A stretch of 64,000 bases of DNA from Beijerinckia sp. 28-YEA-48 (GTDB lineage Bacteria > Pseudomonadota > Alphaproteobacteria > Rhizobiales > Beijerinckiaceae): assembly GCF_900104955.1 (NCBI RefSeq), contig NZ_FNSI01000001.1, forward strand, positions 5,862,001 through 5,926,000, written 5' to 3'. Both the position numbers and the translations under genes were made by a program. Below the pieces are notes generated by a model, which saw nothing but the letters and a program-made list of their open reading frames with translations, did not search any database and had not been told where the DNA came from. This document shows, piece by piece, positions 1-8,766 of the stretch (position 1 is its first letter; the number at the start of each line of letters is the position of its first letter).

Positions 1-298
1 AGTCCTTGATCTGATATTCGGCGGCGAGCGCCTTGACCTGGGCTTCGGAGAACTGCGGACCACCAGGATCGGCGAGGTTGCCGAAGCGCAGCAGGTTCAG
101 CGAGTGGCAGGCCTGACAGACTTCCCGATAGACCTTGAAACCACGCTGTAGCTGAGCGCGATCGTATTTGCCGAAGAAGCCGCCGAAGGTCCACTCTTGC
201 CGCGGCGGCGCCGGGGCATGTTCTTCCTGCGCCAGGGCGCCGGTGAGAGCTACCGCCGAGATCGCGAAAGCCAAGCTGATCGATTTGAAGGAGATCAT
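1..298 (-). CDS. petC: Cytochrome c1 subunit of the bc1 complex (5' part)
   Basis: Only the first 99 codons are inside the window; the gene runs off the left edge. Cytochrome c1 carries electrons from the Rieske protein to soluble or membrane cytochrome c on the periplasmic side of the bc1 complex. The product begins with a signal peptide ending near LTGALAQ and has the heme-c site CQACH (roughly residues 59-63), followed by SLNLLRFGNLADPGG, which is typical of c1. ATG at 298 is preceded by AAGGAAA. It follows petB after 22 bases on the same strand, so it is the third gene of a petABC operon. The c1 gene is separate here, not fused to cytochrome b as in Bradyrhizobium fbcH. Confidence 0.93.
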   Translation of the reverse strand, partial: MISFKSISLAFAISAVALTGALAQEEHAPAPPRQEWTFGGFFGKYDRAQLQRGFKVYREVCQACHSLNLLRFGNLADPGGPQFSEAQVKALAAEYQIKD

Positions 299-320
299 GA
301 TGTTTTCCTTAGCTCCCTGA

Positions 321-1574
321 TCATTCCGCCGGCTGGGCCGCTGCGCCGCCATTTCTGGCGAGCACCGCATCGGCAATCGATGCGGGGACAGGCTTGGGCG
401 TTTCAAAGATGCCGAGAAGCGGCAGGATGATGAGGAAGAAGCCGAAGTAGTAGGTCGTCAGCAGGCGGGCCGCGATGACATAGCCACCTTCCGCCGGCAT
501 CGAGCCGAGATAGCCCAGGCCAATGCAGCACAGCATGAAGGCCCAGAAGAAGATCTTGAACATCGGCCGATACTTGCCTGAACGCACGCGGGACGTGTCG
601 AGCCAGGGCAGGAAGGCGAGGATCGCGATCGAACCGAACATGGCGATAACGCCGCCGAGCTTGGAAGGAATGGCGCGCAGGATCGCGTAGAACGGCAGGT
701 AATACCATTCCGGAACGATGTGAGCCGGCGTCGAGAGCGGGTTCGCCTCGATATAGTTGTCGGCGTGGCCAAGGTAGTTCGGCACCTGGAAGATGAACCA
801 GGCGTAGAGGATCAGGAAGCAGACGATCGCGAAGCTGTCCTTGATCGTCGCGTAGGGGGTGAAAGCCACCGCGTCACGCTTGACGTTCTTGATCTCGACG
901 CCATCGGGGTTGTTCTGGCCGACCACATGCAGCGCCCATACGTGCAGCACGACAACGCCGGCGATCATGAAGGGCAGCAGGTAGTGCAGGGCGAAGAAGC
1001 GGTTCAGGGTCGGGTTGCCAACCGAATAGCCACCCCAGAGCCAGGTGGTGATCGCCTCGCCGACCAGCGGGATGGCGGTGAAGAAGTTGGTGATGACGGT
1101 GGCGCCCCAGAAGCTCATCTGGCCCCACGGCAGGGTGTAGCCCAGGAAGCCGGTGGCCATCATCAGGAGATAGATGATGACGCCGAGGATCCACAGCACC
1201 TCACGCGGCGCCTTGTAGGACCCGTAGTACACGCCACGGAACATGTGGATGTAAACGGCGACGAAGAACATCGAAGCGCCGTTGGAATGGGCGTAGCGCA
1301 GGAACCAGCCCCAGTTCACGTCGCGCATGATCGACTCGACCGAAGCGAAGGCCATGTCGACGTGCGGCGTGTAGTGCATGGTCAGCACGATGCCGGTGAT
1401 GATCTGCGCCACCAGCATGAAGCTGAGGATGCCGCCGAACGTCCACCAGTAGTTGAGGTTACGCGGCGTCGGATAGGCGATGAAGGAGCCATGGATCAGC
1501 CCGGCGACGGGCAGACGGCTCTCGAACCAGCGGCCGAGTGCGCTTTTGGGGACGTAGGTGGAGGGTCCGCTCAT
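321..1574 (-). CDS. petB: Cytochrome b of the bc1 complex
   Basis: Membrane core of ubiquinol:cytochrome c reductase, which oxidises ubiquinol at Qo and reduces quinone at Qi. The 417-residue protein is the full length of a bacterial cytochrome b, with about eight membrane helices. The heme-ligand pairs lie in [12 protein letters not shown] / YIHMFRG and in FALHYLLPF / VLHVWALH, and the Qo-site PEWY is present (VPEWYYLPF). The reading frame opens 16 codons earlier, but ATG at 1574 gives the normal N-terminus [10 protein letters not shown]. It sits between petA (66 bases upstream) and petC (22 bases downstream), one transcription unit. Confidence 0.96.
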   Translation of the reverse strand: MSGPSTYVPKSALGRWFESRLPVAGLIHGSFIAYPTPRNLNYWWTFGGILSFMLVAQIITGIVLTMHYTPHVDMAFASVESIMRDVNWGWFLRYAHSNGASMFFVAVYIHMFRGVYYGSYKAPREVLWILGVIIYLLMMATGFLGYTLPWGQMSFWGATVITNFFTAIPLVGEAITTWLWGGYSVGNPTLNRFFALHYLLPFMIAGVVVLHVWALHVVGQNNPDGVEIKNVKRDAVAFTPYATIKDSFAIVCFLILYAWFIFQVPNYLGHADNYIEANPLSTPAHIVPEWYYLPFYAILRAIPSKLGGVIAMFGSIAILAFLPWLDTSRVRSGKYRPMFKIFFWAFMLCCIGLGYLGSMPAEGGYVIAARLLTTYYFGFFLIILPLLGIFETPKPVPASIADAVLARNGGAAAQPAE

Positions 1575-1640
1575 GTGACTGGTCTCTATTTGGCGAGCAC
1601 GGATGCGAAAAATCGACGGCAAGAAGCGTAGAAGGCTGGA

Positions 1641-2168
1641 TCAGCCGATCTTGAGCTTCGTGTCGGTGAGAAAGCTGTAGCTGGGAATCTCGAGGTTCTT
1701 CGGCGCGGGACCACGACGAATGCGCCCGGAGGTGTCGTACTGCGAGCCGTGGCAGGGGCAGAACCAGCCATCGTAATCGCCGCGCGAACCGGCCTGGCCG
1801 ATCGGCACGCAACCGAGATGCGTGCAGATGCCGACGACGACAAGCCATTCCGGCTTCTGGACGCGCTGCTTGTCGGTTTCCGGATCGGGCAGCTCGGCCA
1901 GCGGGACGCTGACGGCTTCCTGAATTTCTTTCGGTGTCCGGTGACGGACGAAAACCGGCTTGCCGCGCCACTTGACCGTCATGATCGCGCCGAGAGGAAC
2001 CGCACCGATATCGACTTCGATCGAGGCCATGGCCAGGGTCGAAGCATCGGGATTCATCTGGCTGATCAGGGGCCATGCGACAGCGCCAACACCCACCGCA
2101 CCTGCGGCGCCTGTCGCGATGAACAGGAAATCCCTGCGGGTCGGTTCGACGGTCGAAGAAGTAGCCAC
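1641..2168 (-). CDS. petA: Ubiquinol-cytochrome c reductase Rieske iron-sulfur subunit
   Basis: 175-residue Rieske protein, first gene of the petABC operon. A Tat-like N-terminus ([17 protein letters not shown]) merges into the single membrane anchor at about residues 12-35. The 2Fe-2S cluster motifs CTHLGC and CPCHGS provide two cysteine and two histidine ligands plus the disulfide pair. The C-terminus [11 protein letters not shown] is also typical. The start is GTG at 2168, preceded by AAGGGGG at a good distance. The roughly 300 bases upstream probably hold the operon promoter. Confidence 0.96.
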   Translation of the reverse strand: MATSSTVEPTRRDFLFIATGAAGAVGVGAVAWPLISQMNPDASTLAMASIEVDIGAVPLGAIMTVKWRGKPVFVRHRTPKEIQEAVSVPLAELPDPETDKQRVQKPEWLVVVGICTHLGCVPIGQAGSRGDYDGWFCPCHGSQYDTSGRIRRGPAPKNLEIPSYSFLTDTKLKIG

Positions 2169-2468
2169 TATAACCCCCTTGCTGCACCGAATTGGCGACA
2201 GCGGCGCGCCATACGGTGGTCAAACGAGGCTCCTCAGGAGGAGCTGTCGTTCCACTAGGTCCAACATCCGTCAGCGGCAATGCGACGCATCGCCACCATT
2301 CGGGCTTTTTTGGAGTGCTCTGGCCCCGCCCCGTTGGGACCGGAAATCCGAGCGTTAGCGGCGCTATCTCGCATCGTTCTAACGGGTTGTCCATAGCCCC
2401 GGGGATGCGGTCCACTGCCTGCGGGACCAGCTTCCCGTCCGGTTCCGCCCAAGCTATAGGCCGTAGCC
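2169..2468. other. Intergenic region between petA and trmL (divergent)
   Basis: This 300-base gap separates the divergent petABC and trmL genes and so should carry both promoters. An inverted repeat CGTTAG (2353-2358) / CTAACG (2379-2384) is visible, but I cannot match it to a known regulator. No convincing gene or RNA was seen. Confidence 0.4.
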
Positions 2469-2939
2469 ATGACCGTGCTGACTCTCGCGCTATTTCAGCC
2501 TGATATTCCACAAAACTGCGGCACCATGCTGCGCACCTGCGCCTGCCTGGGCGCCGATGCCGCCATTATCGAACCGGCGGGTTTTCCGGTCTCGGACCGG
2601 CATTTTCGCCGTTCCAGCATGGATTATTTGGACCATGTGGCCATCGAGCGACACGTTTCCTGGACCGCTTTCGAGGCTTGGCGGGCGGAAAAGGGCCGCC
2701 GATTGGTCCTGCTGACCACCCGGGCGGCGGTTTCCTACACGGATTTCACGTTTTCGCCCGGGGATATTCTTCTGGTCGGGCGCGAATCATTGGGCGTGCC
2801 GGACGAGGTCCACCAGGCCGCGGACGCCGCCGTGCTGATCCCGGTGCGGCCGGGCATGCGCTCCCTCAATGTCGCCGTCAGCGCCGCGATGGTCCTGGGC
2901 GAGGCGCTGCGGCAGCTGGAAGGTGGCCGGAGGCTTTGA
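2469..2939 (+). CDS. trmL: tRNA (cytidine(34)-2'-O)-methyltransferase, TrmL/SPOUT family
   Basis: SPOUT-class methyltransferase expected to 2'-O-methylate the wobble C/U34 of tRNA-Leu isoacceptors using S-adenosylmethionine. The 156-residue length matches the family. Visible family features are the N-terminal FQPDIPQNCGTMLRTCACLG, the SAM-knot segments LLVGRESLGVP (about 98-108) and the C-terminal IPVRPGMRSLNVAVSAAMVL. It points away from petABC and towards hemF, which starts about 100 bases downstream. The same trmL-hemF neighbourhood next to the bc1 genes is common in Hyphomicrobiales. Confidence 0.92.
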   Translation: MTVLTLALFQPDIPQNCGTMLRTCACLGADAAIIEPAGFPVSDRHFRRSSMDYLDHVAIERHVSWTAFEAWRAEKGRRLVLLTTRAAVSYTDFTFSPGDILLVGRESLGVPDEVHQAADAAVLIPVRPGMRSLNVAVSAAMVLGEALRQLEGGRRL

Positions 2940-3041
2940 CGCCACTGGCATTTCTCCGCGGCGCTTGACCACATTGTGACGCCGGAGGACAGGGTTAATC
3001 CAACGCAGCCGTCGCGATCAGGCGGTATCAGGAGAGGATCC

Positions 3042-3956
3042 ATGGCGGCAGAGTTCGATATCGAGGCGCGCAAGCAGACGGCCCGAGCATGGTTCGAATC
3101 GCTGCAGGATCGCCTCCTCCACAGTTTCGAGACCCTGGAGAGCGAGTGCGCCGGGCCCTTCGCGCCGGAAGCCGCCACACCGGGCCGCGCCACGCGCAAA
3201 TCCTGGCAGCGCACCAATCATGATGGCGCGCCAGGCGGCGGTGGCACGATGGCGATCCTCAAGGGCCGTGTGTTCGAGAAGGCCGGCGTGCATGTGTCGA
3301 CGGTGTTTGGCACGTTTGCACCGGAATTCGCGGCGCAGATTCCCGGCGCCGCCGAGGATCCCCGTTTCTGGGCCTCGGGCATTTCCCTGATCGTTCATCC
3401 GTGGAATCCGAATGTGCCCGCGGTGCATATGAACACGCGCTTTGTCGTCACCTCGAAACATTGGTTCGGCGGTGGCGCCGATCTGACGCCTGTGCTCGAC
3501 GCGCGCCGCACCCAGGATGATCCCGATACGGTGGATTTCCATGGCGCCCTGCGCGGCGCCTGCGATCGACACGCGGCCGTTGCGCCTTACGATAAGTTCA
3601 AAGCCTGGTGCGACGACTACTTCTTCCTCAAGCATCGCAACGAACCGCGCGGTGTCGGTGGGATCTTCTATGATTATCTCAACAGCGCCGGCGATGCGGC
3701 GAACAGCGCCTGGGAGGCCGATCTCGCCTTCACGCGCGATGTCGGCGAAAGTTTTCTTGGGATCTATCCGCAACTGGTTCGGCGCAATTTCCAGAAGCCA
3801 TGGACGCAAGCGCAGCGTGAAGAGCAGCTGGTGCGGCGCGGCCGCTATGTCGAGTTCAACCTGATCTATGATCGCGGCACGATCTTCGGGTTGAAGACGG
3901 GTGGTAACGTCGATTCGATTCTGTCGTCGCTGCCGCCGAGCGTGAAGTGGCCGTGA
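3042..3956 (+). CDS. hemF: Oxygen-dependent coproporphyrinogen III oxidase
   Basis: Aerobic heme synthesis: oxidative decarboxylation of coproporphyrinogen III to protoporphyrinogen IX in the cytoplasm. The 304-residue product has the HemF signature regions [19 protein letters not shown] (about 105-123), [12 protein letters not shown] (about 134-145), the conserved [16 protein letters not shown] (about 192-207) and the C-terminal [14 protein letters not shown] with [17 protein letters not shown]. The frame opens further upstream, but ATG at 3042 has AGGAGAGG directly before it and gives the usual N-terminus. Heme supply fits the neighbouring cytochrome genes. Confidence 0.96.
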   Translation: MAAEFDIEARKQTARAWFESLQDRLLHSFETLESECAGPFAPEAATPGRATRKSWQRTNHDGAPGGGGTMAILKGRVFEKAGVHVSTVFGTFAPEFAAQIPGAAEDPRFWASGISLIVHPWNPNVPAVHMNTRFVVTSKHWFGGGADLTPVLDARRTQDDPDTVDFHGALRGACDRHAAVAPYDKFKAWCDDYFFLKHRNEPRGVGGIFYDYLNSAGDAANSAWEADLAFTRDVGESFLGIYPQLVRRNFQKPWTQAQREEQLVRRGRYVEFNLIYDRGTIFGLKTGGNVDSILSSLPPSVKWP

Positions 3957-3957
3957 A

Positions 3958-4356
3958 CTAGGCCCGCGGCTCGCCGAAGGTGAACCATTTGTGGGCGAGA
4001 AAGCTCCAGGCCATGACGATGGCCGTGGTGATGAGCTGGGCGACGAGATATTGAATGCCGAGCCGATCGTGCAGGGCATACATGAACAGCCAGGTCAGAC
4101 CGAAGCCGACGGCCGCGACCAGAGCGAAACGCCAGCCTGCCTCTTCATGCGGTCGATCGCTCTGATAGGTGTGCCGGCGGTTCAGCAGATAGGAAACGAT
4201 GCCGCCGCAGATATAGCCGATGAGGGTGGCGGGGACAGGCTGCCAGCCGGCGCCTTCGACAAGGCTGATGAGCGCGCCGTAATGGGCGATCATGGCGGCG
4301 ACGCCGACGGCGACGAACATCGTGAACTGGCGCGAAAAAGACATGCCGCCGGACAT
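3958..4356 (-). CDS. GtrA-like four-helix membrane protein
   Basis: Small integral membrane protein, about 132 residues from ATG 4356 (other starts are GTG 4380 or ATG 4344). It shows four hydrophobic segments and the GtrA-family features FTMFVAVGVAAMIAHY, VPATLIGYICGGIVSYLLNRRHTY and the C-terminal AWSFLAHKWFTFG. GtrA proteins are thought to move lipid-linked sugars across the membrane or to assist cell-surface polysaccharide synthesis, but no glycosyltransferase is adjacent here. It lies 36 bases after the TonB-receptor stop on the same strand and may be co-transcribed. Its stop is adjacent to the convergent hemF stop. Function is by family only. Confidence 0.75.
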   Translation of the reverse strand: MSGGMSFSRQFTMFVAVGVAAMIAHYGALISLVEGAGWQPVPATLIGYICGGIVSYLLNRRHTYQSDRPHEEAGWRFALVAAVGFGLTWLFMYALHDRLGIQYLVAQLITTAIVMAWSFLAHKWFTFGEPRA

Positions 4357-4392
4357 AAACCGCCGGCGGCACGGTGTCACCTAATCTGAGTT

Positions 4393-6504
4393 TTAGAACT
4401 TCAAGGCGGCGAAAACCTTCACCGTGCGGCCCGGCATCAGGACCTCGTCCTTCAGGATCGAGGTGCTGTTGCGGATATTGGCGTTCAAGAGGTTGTTGCC
4501 GGAAATGCCAAAGGTGAGTTCGAGCGGCTGGCCCGCGTCCCGGAATTTGTAGGTGTAGGCCAGGTCGGCGCGCAGCAGATTATAGCCTTTGGTCGGCGTC
4601 TCCTGGGTCGGGTCGATCTGGCGATGGGCAAAGGCATGCAGCCAGTTCACGCGCGCATACCAGTCGGCGGAACGATAGAAGATGCCGCCGCCCAACCTTA
4701 CCGGCGGAATGCGCGCGATACTGCTGCCATTGGTGAAGCGGGCGCGCACCACGTCGAACTGACCTTCGAAACCGACCATGCCGTTGCCGGCTTCGAAGGC
4801 ATCATATTGGGCTGAGAGTTCGGCGCCGGTGAAGGTCGCGTCGCGCTGGGTGTAGACGAGTTGTTTGAGCTCGCTGTCGACACCGCAGGTGTCGAATTCA
4901 TCGCCGCAGAGCGTACCTGTCAGGCGCTTCGAGATATAGCCCTGATAGCGCGTGTGATAGGCGGTGAAGTCGAAGCGCAGCGGACCTTTGGAGCGTCGCA
5001 GGCCGAATTCGATCGACGTCGCCGCTTCCTTGCGGAGATTGGGATTGCCGATCTCGAAAGTGGCCGTGGCATCGTGAGCGCCATGGGCGAAGAGCTCGAG
5101 CGCATCGGGCGCGCGTTGCACATATTGCGCGGTCACGCTGGCGACGATGTCATGGGGCAGATCGTAGAGCGCGCCCAGGCTGATGCTGCCGGGTATGAAC
5201 TGACGCGTCTTCCGTGCTTGCACCAATGACGAGCCATCGGGAAGATAGTCGCTCGGGAACAGCGTCTGAATGCCGTTGAAATTCACGTGCTCGATGCGCG
5301 CGGCCGCTTGGAAGCGCAGCTTCTGCGTCGCTTGCAATTCATTGAAGATATAAGCGGCGGCGCGGTTGCCACGGGTCGGATCGAGCAGGCCGCCGGCTTC
5401 GCCGGCCGTGCCGATGCGCTGGGTGCCATATTGCACGCCAACCGCCGTGGTCAGGCGCCCGAATGCTGTCTCCATGGGCATCAGTTGGGCTTCGACGCGG
5501 CCCTCATATTCGCGGTTCTTGAAGGTGGCGCGAATGGAATCCATGCCGCTGTCGGGATCAAGGCCGCGTTCGAAGTGGCGATATTGCGAGCCGCCGAACC
5601 AGAAGCGGACCGTATCGATGAAGGCCGTGCCCACCTGGAATTCGCCTTTGGCATTGATCTTGGTCTGTTCGAGATCGATGCGCGTGTTGCTGGCGGTGCC
5701 GGCGATGCCAGGCACATGGTAGAGCGAGTTGAACTGGGTGATCGACACGCCGACATAGCCGCGATCGAAAATATAGGAGCCGCCGAGCGAGCCGCCTTGC
5801 ATATTGAGGGCGGAGTTCGGTTGGCGTCCGTGCGGCGTCTGATAGTCGCCGGCGCTGCGCTGGAAGTAATCGCCATGCATGGCGAAATTGCCTTGCCGCA
5901 TGTCGAAGAGGGCCGAGCCTTCACCGCCACGGTCGACCGATGTCAGGGCGCCACGCAAGGTGCCGTGCAGACCCTGGGGCGTATCCGGCCCTGGAATGCG
6001 GTTGTTGTCGGCATTGACGACGCCGCCGATGGCCTGGGAGCCCCAGCGCAGGCTGGCGGGGCCGCGGATGACTTCGACCTTTTGGGCTGCCAGCGGATCG
6101 ATCGGCACGCCGTGATCCTCGCCGATGGTCGAAACGTCCATGGAGCCGATGCCGTTTTCCTGGACGCGGACACGGGAATTATCGAGGCCGCGAATGATGG
6201 GGCGGCTGGCGCCTGGCGCATAGGAGGAGCTGGACAGGCCAGGCTTGTTGGCGAGCATATCGCCCAAGGTGGCGCCGGACGTGCGTTGCAACTCGCTGTC
6301 GGTGACGACGGTGATCGGCGCGAAGGCGCGATCGGCGACCGGGAGAAGCCCGGTCGGGGTGGCTGGTTGGGGCGCCTGCCGCCAGGGTTCCTGGATCGGG
6401 CTCGGGGCCGTGACCACGATATCGGGGAGAAGTACCTGCGCGGTAGCGGCTTTCGCCGAGATGAGTACATAACCGGCTGAAAGAACAAGATTTCGACGTT
6501 TCAT
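4393..6504 (-). CDS. TonB-dependent outer-membrane receptor, ZnuD-like (probable zinc uptake)
   Basis: 703-residue TonB-dependent receptor. A signal peptide (to about residue 22, AATAQ) is followed by a TonB box LPDIVVTAP, a plug domain with NKPGLSSSSYAPGASRPIIRG and VEVIRGPASLRWGSQAIGGV, and a 22-strand-type barrel ending in the aromatic C-terminus VKVFAALKF. The segments ALELFAHGAHDATATFEIG and GNPNLRKEAATSIEFG, and a cysteine pair in an extracellular-type loop (TLCGDEFDTCGVD), resemble ZnuD zinc receptors. The promoter region carries a Zur-type palindrome (6531-6543), which supports zinc over other metals. The substrate is inferred, not shown. A siderophore or heme receptor is the main alternative. 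Confidence 0.85.
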   Translation of the reverse strand: MKRRNLVLSAGYVLISAKAATAQVLLPDIVVTAPSPIQEPWRQAPQPATPTGLLPVADRAFAPITVVTDSELQRTSGATLGDMLANKPGLSSSSYAPGASRPIIRGLDNSRVRVQENGIGSMDVSTIGEDHGVPIDPLAAQKVEVIRGPASLRWGSQAIGGVVNADNNRIPGPDTPQGLHGTLRGALTSVDRGGEGSALFDMRQGNFAMHGDYFQRSAGDYQTPHGRQPNSALNMQGGSLGGSYIFDRGYVGVSITQFNSLYHVPGIAGTASNTRIDLEQTKINAKGEFQVGTAFIDTVRFWFGGSQYRHFERGLDPDSGMDSIRATFKNREYEGRVEAQLMPMETAFGRLTTAVGVQYGTQRIGTAGEAGGLLDPTRGNRAAAYIFNELQATQKLRFQAAARIEHVNFNGIQTLFPSDYLPDGSSLVQARKTRQFIPGSISLGALYDLPHDIVASVTAQYVQRAPDALELFAHGAHDATATFEIGNPNLRKEAATSIEFGLRRSKGPLRFDFTAYHTRYQGYISKRLTGTLCGDEFDTCGVDSELKQLVYTQRDATFTGAELSAQYDAFEAGNGMVGFEGQFDVVRARFTNGSSIARIPPVRLGGGIFYRSADWYARVNWLHAFAHRQIDPTQETPTKGYNLLRADLAYTYKFRDAGQPLELTFGISGNNLLNANIRNSTSILKDEVLMPGRTVKVFAALKF

Positions 6505-6526
6505 AAAGCAGCCCAGCCCGACCTTT

Positions 6527-6548
6527 GTGTGTTATAGTATAACGTTTC
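6527..6548 (-). promoter_or_regulatory. Zur-box-like operator 1, close to the TonB receptor
   Basis: The palindrome GTTATAGTATAAC at 6531-6543, with flanks extending to 6548, closely resembles the proteobacterial Zur box (core GTTATA-N-TATAAC). It lies 27 bases before the receptor start and overlaps TATACT, a plausible -10 on the minus strand, so zinc-loaded Zur would block transcription. Found by eye; no motif score was computed. Confidence 0.65.
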
Positions 6549-6570
6549 TTAGCCGAGCTGCTGGTGGGAT

Positions 6571-6587
6571 GCAATAGTATAACATTC
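6571..6587 (+). promoter_or_regulatory. Zur-box-like operator 2, facing lemA
   Basis: The sequence GCAATAGTATAACATTC at 6571-6587 shares the TAGTATAAC half of operator 1, with a weaker left half. It is centred 40 bases from operator 1 and 79 bases before the lemA start. It could give cooperative repression of the receptor or control of the divergent lemA operon. Confidence 0.45.
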
Positions 6588-6661
6588 GAGAGGCGATCTA
6601 ATGGGCTCTTTCCCCTGTCATGAGTTGCTTCTATGTTTTCCATCTTGGACGGAGGCTGACC

Positions 6662-7261
6662 ATGTTCTTTTCAAAGCAGCGGATTTCGCGATTTCTGATT
6701 GTCCTGTGCTTGGCTTCGGCCGTGGCCGGTTGCGGCTACAACACCATTCCGACCCTGGAAGAGCAGGCGAAAGCCAAGTGGGGCGACGTCCAGAATCAAT
6801 ATCAGCGCCGCACTGACCTGATTCCCAATCTCGTGGCGACGGTGCAGGGCTACGCGAAACAGGAAAAGGACGTGCTGACCTCGGTGATCGAGGCGCGCGC
6901 CAAGGCGACTTCGATCCAGGTCAATGCGTCGCAATTGTCCGATCCGGACAAGATCAAGCAATTCCAAGAGGCGCAGAGCCAGTTGTCTGGCGCGTTGGGT
7001 CGCCTCATCGCCGTCAGCGAGAACTATCCTGACCTCAAGTCGAACCAGAACTTCCTCGCGCTGCAATCGCAGCTCGAAGGAACGGAGAATCGCATCGCGG
7101 TGTCGCGGCGCGACTACATCGAGGCTGTGCGCGCCTACAATACGGAGTTGAAGACCTTCCCAAGCCTGTTGTGGGCGATGACCGTCTTCCGTGGCAACAA
7201 GCCAATGGCTGAGTTCACGGCGGTGGACGGAGCGCAAACGCCACCTCCGGTCAAGTTCTGA
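6662..7261 (+). CDS. lemA: LemA family lipoprotein
   Basis: 199-residue LemA-type protein. The N-terminus has a hydrophobic segment and a lipobox ending SAVAGC, so it is probably a lipoprotein of the inner or outer membrane. The LemA coiled-coil body follows, with KWGDVQNQYQRRTDLIPNLV (about 40-59), QLSGALGRLIAVSENYPDLK and QLEGTENRIAVSRRDYIEAV. ATG 6662 follows GGAGGCTGACC, a better start than the upstream in-frame ATG 6620. It heads a three-gene operon with two TPM-domain proteins. LemA/TPM pairs are common in bacteria, but their exact role is unsettled. Confidence 0.92.
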   Translation: MFFSKQRISRFLIVLCLASAVAGCGYNTIPTLEEQAKAKWGDVQNQYQRRTDLIPNLVATVQGYAKQEKDVLTSVIEARAKATSIQVNASQLSDPDKIKQFQEAQSQLSGALGRLIAVSENYPDLKSNQNFLALQSQLEGTENRIAVSRRDYIEAVRAYNTELKTFPSLLWAMTVFRGNKPMAEFTAVDGAQTPPPVKF

Positions 7262-7304
7262 CGCCAACGGAGCCTGATATGCGATCAGCCTGCGCGGCCT
7301 CGTC

Positions 7305-8126
7305 ATGAGCGCTCGTAGAGGCTTGTCCGTCCGTCACCATATCGGCGCGACATGGCTCGGCCTTTTGGCCGCGCTCTATGTCGCGTGCGTTGCCTATGCC
7401 TTGACGTTTCCGCCGCTCAGCGGACGGATTGTCGATCAGGCTGGCATCATCGATGCTTCGGCCGAACTCACTCTCGAAACCAAGCTGCGCGAGCTGGAAG
7501 ATAAGTCCGGCATTCAGCTCGTCGTCGCCACGGTGAAATCGCTCGAGGACAACGACATCGAAACCTATGCCAACCAGCTCTTCCGCACCTGGAAGCTGGG
7601 CGAGGCCAAGAACAACAATGGCGTGCTGCTTCTGGTCGCGCCGAACGAGCGCAAGGTGCGCATTGAAGTCGGCTATGGGCTCGAAAAAACCCTGACTGAT
7701 GCGCTGTCGAAGGTGATCATCGTCAACGCCATCACGCCGCGTTTCAAGACGGGCGATTTCTCCGGCGGCATCACGCGCGGTGTCGACGACATCATCACCG
7801 TGCTGACCACCGATGCCTCGGAATGGGAGAAGCGGCCAAGCCTGCGCGCCGAAAGCCAAAGCGATTTGATGGAACAGATCATGCCGTTCCTGATGATCGC
7901 GCTGTTCCTCTACGTCATGTATCTGATGTTCAGCACCACGGGCGGGCGGCGTGGGCGCTGGGTGCGTCGCAGTGGCGACACCATTTTCATTCCGTCGTCC
8001 GGCGGCAACTGGAGTTCCGGTTCATCCTGGGGCGGTGGTGGTTTGTCGTGGGGCGGTGGTGGCGGATCGTCTTGGGGTGGCGGTGGCGGCTCTTCGGGCG
8101 GCGGCGGCGCATCGGGGAGCTGGTAA
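7305..8126 (+). CDS. TPM-domain membrane protein with glycine-rich tail (YgcG-like)
   Basis: 273 residues. A signal or anchor helix at about 14-34 is followed by the TPM domain at about 38-165, with GRIVDQAGIIDASAELTLE, LVVATVKSLEDNDIETYANQ, WKLGEAKNNNGVLLLVAP, RIEVGYGLEKTLTD and FKTGDFSGGI. A second membrane helix at about 190-210 and a low-complexity Gly/Ser/Trp tail at about 228-273 complete it. The domain is expected outside the cytoplasm. The gene lies 43 bases after lemA and overlaps the next gene by one base (TAATG), so it is translationally coupled. LemA/TPM partners are thought to assist envelope or photosystem protein homeostasis; the substrate is unknown. Confidence 0.88.
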   Translation: MSARRGLSVRHHIGATWLGLLAALYVACVAYALTFPPLSGRIVDQAGIIDASAELTLETKLRELEDKSGIQLVVATVKSLEDNDIETYANQLFRTWKLGEAKNNNGVLLLVAPNERKVRIEVGYGLEKTLTDALSKVIIVNAITPRFKTGDFSGGITRGVDDIITVLTTDASEWEKRPSLRAESQSDLMEQIMPFLMIALFLYVMYLMFSTTGGRRGRWVRRSGDTIFIPSSGGNWSSGSSWGGGGLSWGGGGGSSWGGGGGSSGGGGASGSW

Positions 8127-8743
8127 TGGCGATCACAATGACCAGCGTTGATCAGGAGCGGATCGTCACGGCGATCCACAAGGCGGAGACGGCGACGGCC
8201 GGCGAGATCGTCTGCGTGCTGGCGCGCGCTTCTTCCGACTATGCCTATGCGCCGCTCATCTGGTCTTCCTTCTGCGCCCTGGTCACACCCTGGCCGCTGA
8301 TCGCCCTTACGCAATTGTCGGCGGAGCGCATTTTCCTGATCCAACTCGTGGTCTATGTCGCCGCCACGGTGCTGTTGTCGATCACTCCTATCCGGATGTT
8401 GCTGGTGCCGCGCCGGGTCAAGCGGGCGCGCTCCTATCGCGCCGCCGTCGAGCAGTTTCATATTCGCGGTCTGGCCCGCACGGTCGATCGCACGGGCGTG
8501 CTGATCTTTGTCTCGATGGCCGAGCATTATGCGCGTGTCGTCGTTGACGACGGCATTGCCGCCAAGGTGCCGCAGCATGAATGGCAAAGCGCGGTGAATC
8601 TACTTGTCGCTTGCATGCGCGAGGATCGGGTGGCCGATGGCTTCGTCGGCGCGATCGACTATTGCGCGCCGCTGCTCGCTCAACATTTTCCGCCGCGCGC
8701 CGACAACATCAATGAACTGCCGGATCGGCTCTGGCTGATCTGA
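8126..8743 (+). CDS. Second TPM-domain membrane protein of the lemA operon
   Basis: 205-residue protein starting in the TAATG overlap with the preceding stop. It has an N-terminal TPM-like part (QERIVTAIHKAETATAGEIVCVLARASSDY), two membrane helices at about 42-90, and a C-terminal half with FHIRGLARTVDRTGVLIFVS and HYARVVVDDGIAAKVPQHEW, the usual layout of the shorter TPM_phosphatase family member paired with the YgcG-like one. The TPM fold is interrupted by the two helices. Function is not known beyond the operon link to LemA. Confidence 0.85.
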   Translation: MAITMTSVDQERIVTAIHKAETATAGEIVCVLARASSDYAYAPLIWSSFCALVTPWPLIALTQLSAERIFLIQLVVYVAATVLLSITPIRMLLVPRRVKRARSYRAAVEQFHIRGLARTVDRTGVLIFVSMAEHYARVVVDDGIAAKVPQHEWQSAVNLLVACMREDRVADGFVGAIDYCAPLLAQHFPPRADNINELPDRLWLI

Positions 8744-8766
8744 GGATCAGATAGAGAGACTCTTGT

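Noticed and set aside
720..1631. 303-codon plus-strand frame opposite cytochrome b
   Set aside because: Shadow of petB; composition is His/Asp/Glu/Arg-rich, typical of antisense frames.
5287..6480. 397-codon plus-strand frame opposite the TonB receptor
   Set aside because: Antisense of a clear receptor gene, no recognisable domains, no ribosome site.
7980..8124. Gly/Ser-coding repeat tract considered as a separate tandem repeat element
   Set aside because: It is the in-frame low-complexity tail of the TPM protein, a normal feature of that family.
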